Below are positions 60,006-64,000 of a stretch of 64,000 bases of DNA, one piece after another. The position numbers were made by a program, and so were the translations under genes. Location: positions 1-64,000 of the forward strand of contig CAWASR010000028.1 of the NCBI GenBank assembly GCA_963784805.1, read 5' to 3'. The DNA comes from Roseiarcus sp963784805. Lineage in GTDB: Bacteria > Pseudomonadota > Alphaproteobacteria > Rhizobiales > Beijerinckiaceae. A model generated the notes under the pieces. It was not told the DNA's origin. It saw only the letters and a program-made list of their open reading frames with translations, and did not search any database. How positions within the stretch are numbered: position 1 is the first letter of the stretch; each line of letters begins with the position of its first letter.

Positions 60006-61190
60006 ATGGGCCGGCGCGCAGCAATCGCCGGCGCCGGCATTGGCGGCCTTGCGACGGCGCTGGCGCTGTCGCAGGCGGGCTTTGAGGTCACGCTCTACGA
60101 ACGGGCGGACAGGCTCGAGGAATTCGGCGCCGGCCTCCAACTGACCCCGAACGCGACCAGGATCCTCGCGCGTCTCGGCGCGCTCGAAAGCGTCCGCGCA
60201 TTCGCGACCGTTCCGGATTCGGTTCGGGCGTTGCGCGGTTCGGACGATCGCGAACTGATGCGTCTGCCGCTCGACGACGCGGAGCGCCGCTGGCGCGCGC
60301 CCTACCTCGCGGTTCATCGCGCCGACTTGCAGACAGCGTTGGCCGAGGCCGTCCGGCGGCAGGCGAATGTCGATTTGAGACTGGGCGCGGCTTTGGCCGG
60401 CGTTGCGACTGAAGGCGACCAGGTCTCCATTGGTCTAAAGCGCGGCGCGATCGCCATATCCGACCGCGCCGACCTCTTGATCGGCGCCGACGGCCTGCGT
60501 TCGCGGGTGCGCGAGCGTCTGGGCCTTGGCGAGGCCGCGGCGGCCGACTTTGCCGGCCGGGTCGCATTCCGCGCCACCATCGACGCCGCGCGCGTCGATC
60601 CTCGCTGGCTGCGTCCGGCGATCATCCTGCGCCTCGGCCCCCGAGCACACCTCGTCCACTATCCCTTGCGCGGCGGATCGGTCGTCAACGTCGTCGCCGT
60701 CATCGAGAAGGCTCAGCGCGGGACGGCGGGCGACAATCCCTGGGACGGCGCCGCTGACCGGCCGGCGCTCGACCGCGCCTTCGCGCGCTGGTCGGCCGAG
60801 ACGCGCGAGATCATCGCATCCGCTGCCAACTGGCGCGCATGGCCGCTCTTCATCCGCCCGCCGATCGCGTCGTTTTCGCTCGGCCGCGTGGCGCTGGTCG
60901 GCGACGCGGCGCATCCTATGGTTCCCTTTCTCGCGCAAGGCGCGGCCCAGGCGATCGAGGACGCCGGCGCGCTCGGCCGGATCTTCTCTGAAACGCGCGA
61001 CATTCCCGCCGGGCTCGCCGCCTATTCCCGCGACCGGGTCGCGCGGGCGACCCGGGTTCAGGCCGAGGCGCTGAGGCAGGGTCGAATCTATCACCTGACC
61101 GGTCCGATGGCGTTCGCGCGCGACGCGACGATGCGCATGCTCGGCTCCCGGCGCCTGGGCGACCGCTACGACTGGCTCTACAGCGCCTGA
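60006..61190 (+). CDS. FAD-dependent monooxygenase, salicylate-hydroxylase-like
   Basis: 394 aa class A flavoprotein hydroxylase. GxGxxG is AAIAGAGIGGLATALALSQ at residues 5-23, the DG motif ADLLIGADGLRSRVRE near 160, and the GD motif VALVGDAAHPMVPFLAQGAA near 300. FGAGLQLTPNATRIL is typical of the salicylate/6-hydroxynicotinate 3-monooxygenase group. Only 3 nt after the CHCC protein gene, probably co-transcribed. The substrate is unknown; an aromatic acid is plausible. 3' end overlaps the convergent benE-type gene by 13 bp. Confidence 0.88.
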   Translation: MGRRAAIAGAGIGGLATALALSQAGFEVTLYERADRLEEFGAGLQLTPNATRILARLGALESVRAFATVPDSVRALRGSDDRELMRLPLDDAERRWRAPYLAVHRADLQTALAEAVRRQANVDLRLGAALAGVATEGDQVSIGLKRGAIAISDRADLLIGADGLRSRVRERLGLGEAAAADFAGRVAFRATIDAARVDPRWLRPAIILRLGPRAHLVHYPLRGGSVVNVVAVIEKAQRGTAGDNPWDGAADRPALDRAFARWSAETREIIASAANWRAWPLFIRPPIASFSLGRVALVGDAAHPMVPFLAQGAAQAIEDAGALGRIFSETRDIPAGLAAYSRDRVARATRVQAEALRQGRIYHLTGPMAFARDATMRMLGSRRLGDRYDWLYSA

Positions 61191-62359
61191 CGCGGCGCCG
61201 ACAACGCGCCGGCCCGGGTCAGGACCAGCACGACGCCGCCGGCGATCAATCCCCAGAAAGCTCCGCCGACGCCATAGATGCTGACCCCGGAAGCCGAGAC
61301 GAGGAAGGTGATCAGCGCCGCTTCCCGCTCCTGCGTGTCGGCGAGCGCGTTGTGCAGCGCCGACCCGAACGCGTTGAGCAGAGCCAGTCCCGCCACCGCC
61401 TCGACCAGAATCGGCGCGCCCGCCGCAAACGCGGTGACCGCGCCCGCCAGCAGGCCGAAAACGATGTAGACCGCCCCGGCGGTCGCGGCGGCGAGCCAGC
61501 GTTCGCCGGGATCGGGGGAGGCGTCGGGCGAAGCGCAAAGCGCCGCCGTAATCGCGCTGAGGTTGACCGCGTGTCCGCCGAACGGCGCAGCGGCAAGGGT
61601 AAAGAAGCCCGTGATCGCGACCAGGGGGCCGGGACTGGGGCGATAACCATAGGCGCTCAACACCGCCAGACCCGGAAGGTTCTGCGAAGCCATGGTGACG
61701 ATGAACAGAGGCAGGGCGAGACTGACGATCGCCTCCGGCGACAGCGACGGCGCGAGGAAAATCGGCCGCGGCGTCATCATCGTCCAATCGAATGTCGCCG
61801 CCTGCCCGCTGAACGCGATCACGAGTCCGGCGACGATCGCGGCGACAGGCGTCGCATAGATGCGCTTCCATCGCGAGACGATCAGCCACGACAGGACGAT
61901 GAGGCTTGCGCCTGCGGGCGCATCGATCAGCGCCCGGATAGGCGCGAGACAAAGGCCAAACAGTACGCCCGCCAGCATCGCATTGGCGAGCGGGCCGGGT
62001 ATCGCGGCCACCAGCCGGCCGAACGGCTTGAAGAGCCCCGCCGCAATGATCAGCAGGCCGACGACCAGGAACGCGCCCACCGCCGCCGGAAAGCCGCCTG
62101 CCGCCGCGCCGGTCGCGGCGAGGAGCGCCGCCCCGGGCGTCGACCAGCCCGCGGAAATCGGCATGCGCCAGGCCAGGCTCAAGCCGATTCCGGCGACGCC
62201 CATTGCGATCGACAAGGCCATCAGACCGGAGGCCGCCTCGGCGTCGCTGGCGCCGACCGCCGTCAATCCCTTGAGGATGACGGCGAATGAAGACGCGAAG
62301 CCGACGAACGCCGTGATCATGCCGGCCGCGACCGGCTGCATTGCGTATTTGAAGCGCAT
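61178..62359 (-). CDS. benE: BenE-family benzoate:H+ symporter
   Basis: 393 aa, about 12 helices. Family features include MPISAGWSTPGAALLA, GFPAAVGAFLVVGLLI, LPLFIVTMASQNLPGLAVL and TLAAAPFGGHAVNLSAITAA, the last two very characteristic of BenE. ATG 62359 has a GGGG-containing ribosome site. Convergent with the FAD monooxygenase gene. Benzoate import is the family function; no ben catabolic genes adjoin. Confidence 0.9.
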   Translation of the reverse strand: MRFKYAMQPVAAGMITAFVGFASSFAVILKGLTAVGASDAEAASGLMALSIAMGVAGIGLSLAWRMPISAGWSTPGAALLAATGAAAGGFPAAVGAFLVVGLLIIAAGLFKPFGRLVAAIPGPLANAMLAGVLFGLCLAPIRALIDAPAGASLIVLSWLIVSRWKRIYATPVAAIVAGLVIAFSGQAATFDWTMMTPRPIFLAPSLSPEAIVSLALPLFIVTMASQNLPGLAVLSAYGYRPSPGPLVAITGFFTLAAAPFGGHAVNLSAITAALCASPDASPDPGERWLAAATAGAVYIVFGLLAGAVTAFAAGAPILVEAVAGLALLNAFGSALHNALADTQEREAALITFLVSASGVSIYGVGGAFWGLIAGGVVLVLTRAGALSAPRQAL

Positions 62360-62444
62360 CGGCCCCTGCCCGGCTGGATAACGAATCGCGCTATCTTACC
62401 CGGGCCGTTAAAGCCGGGCCAAATGCGGTTCCGTCAGCCGAATC

Positions 62445-63214
<770 letters not shown>

Positions 63215-63218
<4 letters not shown>

Positions 63219-64000
63219 TTCTTCCGCCGCGGCGCGAGCGCGCGCTCGACGAAAGCCGAATAGCGCGTCATCCCGAAACAGAACACGAAATAGAACATTC
63301 CGGCAAAGACATAGCCGGTGGCCATGATCGTCGGCCCGCTCCAAGACGGATCCTTGATCGCGTTGTTCATCGCCTCGAGGAAATCGGTAATGCCAACGAT
63401 GGAGACCAGAGTGGTGTCCATAAACAAACCGACGAAGTTGTTGACAATGCCCGGCACCACCATCGTCAGCGCCTGCGGCAACACCACAAGGGCCATCATT
63501 CGCGGATAGTCGAGCCCGAGCGCCATCGCGCCTTCGTATTGTCCCCTCCCGAGAGATTGCAGCCCCCCACGCACTTCTTCAGCCATGTAAGCGGCCGAAA
63601 AGAGGGCGATCCCCGCCAGCGCCCGGACCAATCGATCGGGCGCCCATGCCTCCGGAATGAACAGCGGCAGAATATTGTTGGCCATGAACAGAATCGTGAT
63701 GAACGGAACCCCGCGTATGAATTCGATGAACAGGACGCTGGCCAGCCGGACGACAGGCATTTGGGAGCGCCGACCGAGTGCGAGCAGCACGCCAAGGGGT
63801 AGCGAAAAGACGATGCCGATGACAGCCGTCAACAACGAGACAAATATGCCTCCCCAAAGCAATGTGTCGACGACAGGCAGGCCGAGCGTGCGGGAGCCGT
63901 GCAGGAGGACAATCGCAAAGATTGGATAGGCCACAAAGAAAAGAAGCACGCCCCAAGCGCGACGCGGCGCGTTCCGCCAGAGCAGCCAGACGATCAATAC
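63215..64000 (-). CDS. aapM: Amino-acid ABC transporter permease (AapM-like), 5' truncated by window
   Basis: At least 260 aa are visible. Polar amino-acid permease: IEFIRGVPFITILFMANNIL, EEVRGGLQSLGRGQYEGAMA, LPQALTMVVPGIVNNFVGLF (EAA loop) and FCFGMTRYSAFVERAL. AapM proteins are longer, with several helices before this point, so the methionine at 63997 is probably internal and the gene continues beyond 64000. Confidence 0.85.

Noticed and set aside
62399..62420. Hairpin downstream of the amino-acid transporter operon
   Set aside because: Only a 5-bp stem and no T run; too weak to call a terminator.

Overview
The window is a GC-rich bacterial chromosome segment with no rRNA, tRNA or CRISPR array that I can see. 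The gene content points to an alphaproteobacterium of the Hyphomicrobiales (Rhizobiales), plausibly near Beijerinckiaceae or Methylocystaceae. Evidence for this is the rpmH-rnpA-yidC-engB block, an Aap-type amino-acid ABC transporter, a CHCC zinc-finger protein, DUF882 and extensin-like envelope proteins, and mosaic hairpin repeats of the kind common in Rhizobiales. The placement is an inference from gene families, not from a marker tree.

Layout. 0-9.4 kb: a ferredoxin/adenylate-cyclase/Rieske fusion, an RlpA-like protein, a cupin + methyltransferase pair divergent from a LysR regulator, an aldo/keto reductase, a RidA protein and an extensin-like protein. Between them lie three gene-poor stretches rich in dispersed repeats, one of them carrying a MITE-like hairpin. 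9.7-15.3 kb: housekeeping genes dxs, rpmH, rnpA, yidC and engB, mostly joined by 4-nt overlaps. 15.3-27.4 kb: a TMEM175-like channel, pobA, an ABC1/UbiB kinase-like protein, a Tat-exported AstE/AspA protein, pepF, a sigma-54 type response regulator and two cell-envelope enzymes (L,D-transpeptidase, DUF882). 27.4-31.4 kb: three tandem DoxX genes, wrbA, a RutE-like nitroreductase and a divergent LysR gene, which look like a quinone/electrophile stress cluster. 31.4-36.2 kb: a complete sugar-type ABC importer. 36.4-43.2 kb: a cation-transporter-like protein, rpsA with a clear terminator, a cyclopropane-fatty-acid-synthase-like gene, an IS630 scrap, and a di-haem peroxidase with its cytochrome b partner.

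43.8-49.8 kb is the most plastic part. It holds isovaleryl-CoA dehydrogenase, a Rieske-FAD oxidoreductase, a duplicated scrap of the ivd 3' end, a decayed TIR/NB-ARC/TPR gene with a 120-bp TPR repeat, a truncated PIN-domain gene, and a VapBC pair whose toxin has lost the first catalytic Asp while its operator palindrome is intact. 49.8-56.3 kb: a polytopic membrane protein, creA, a circularly permuted ATP-grasp/alpha-E protein with a translationally coupled transglutaminase, and a PEP-CTERM protein. 57-59 kb: a small conserved-looking ORF, an IS5 scrap, a frameshifted YeiH-family transporter gene and another repeat cluster. 59.7-64 kb: a CHCC zinc-finger protein, an FAD monooxygenase, a BenE transporter and the 3' part of an Aap-type amino-acid transporter that runs off the window.

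The main candidates for something new are the three-domain Fd-cyclase-Rieske protein (a possible redox-gated cAMP source), the repeat family made of a conserved 48-bp leader followed by locus-specific repeats, and the decayed TIR-STAND/toxin island.
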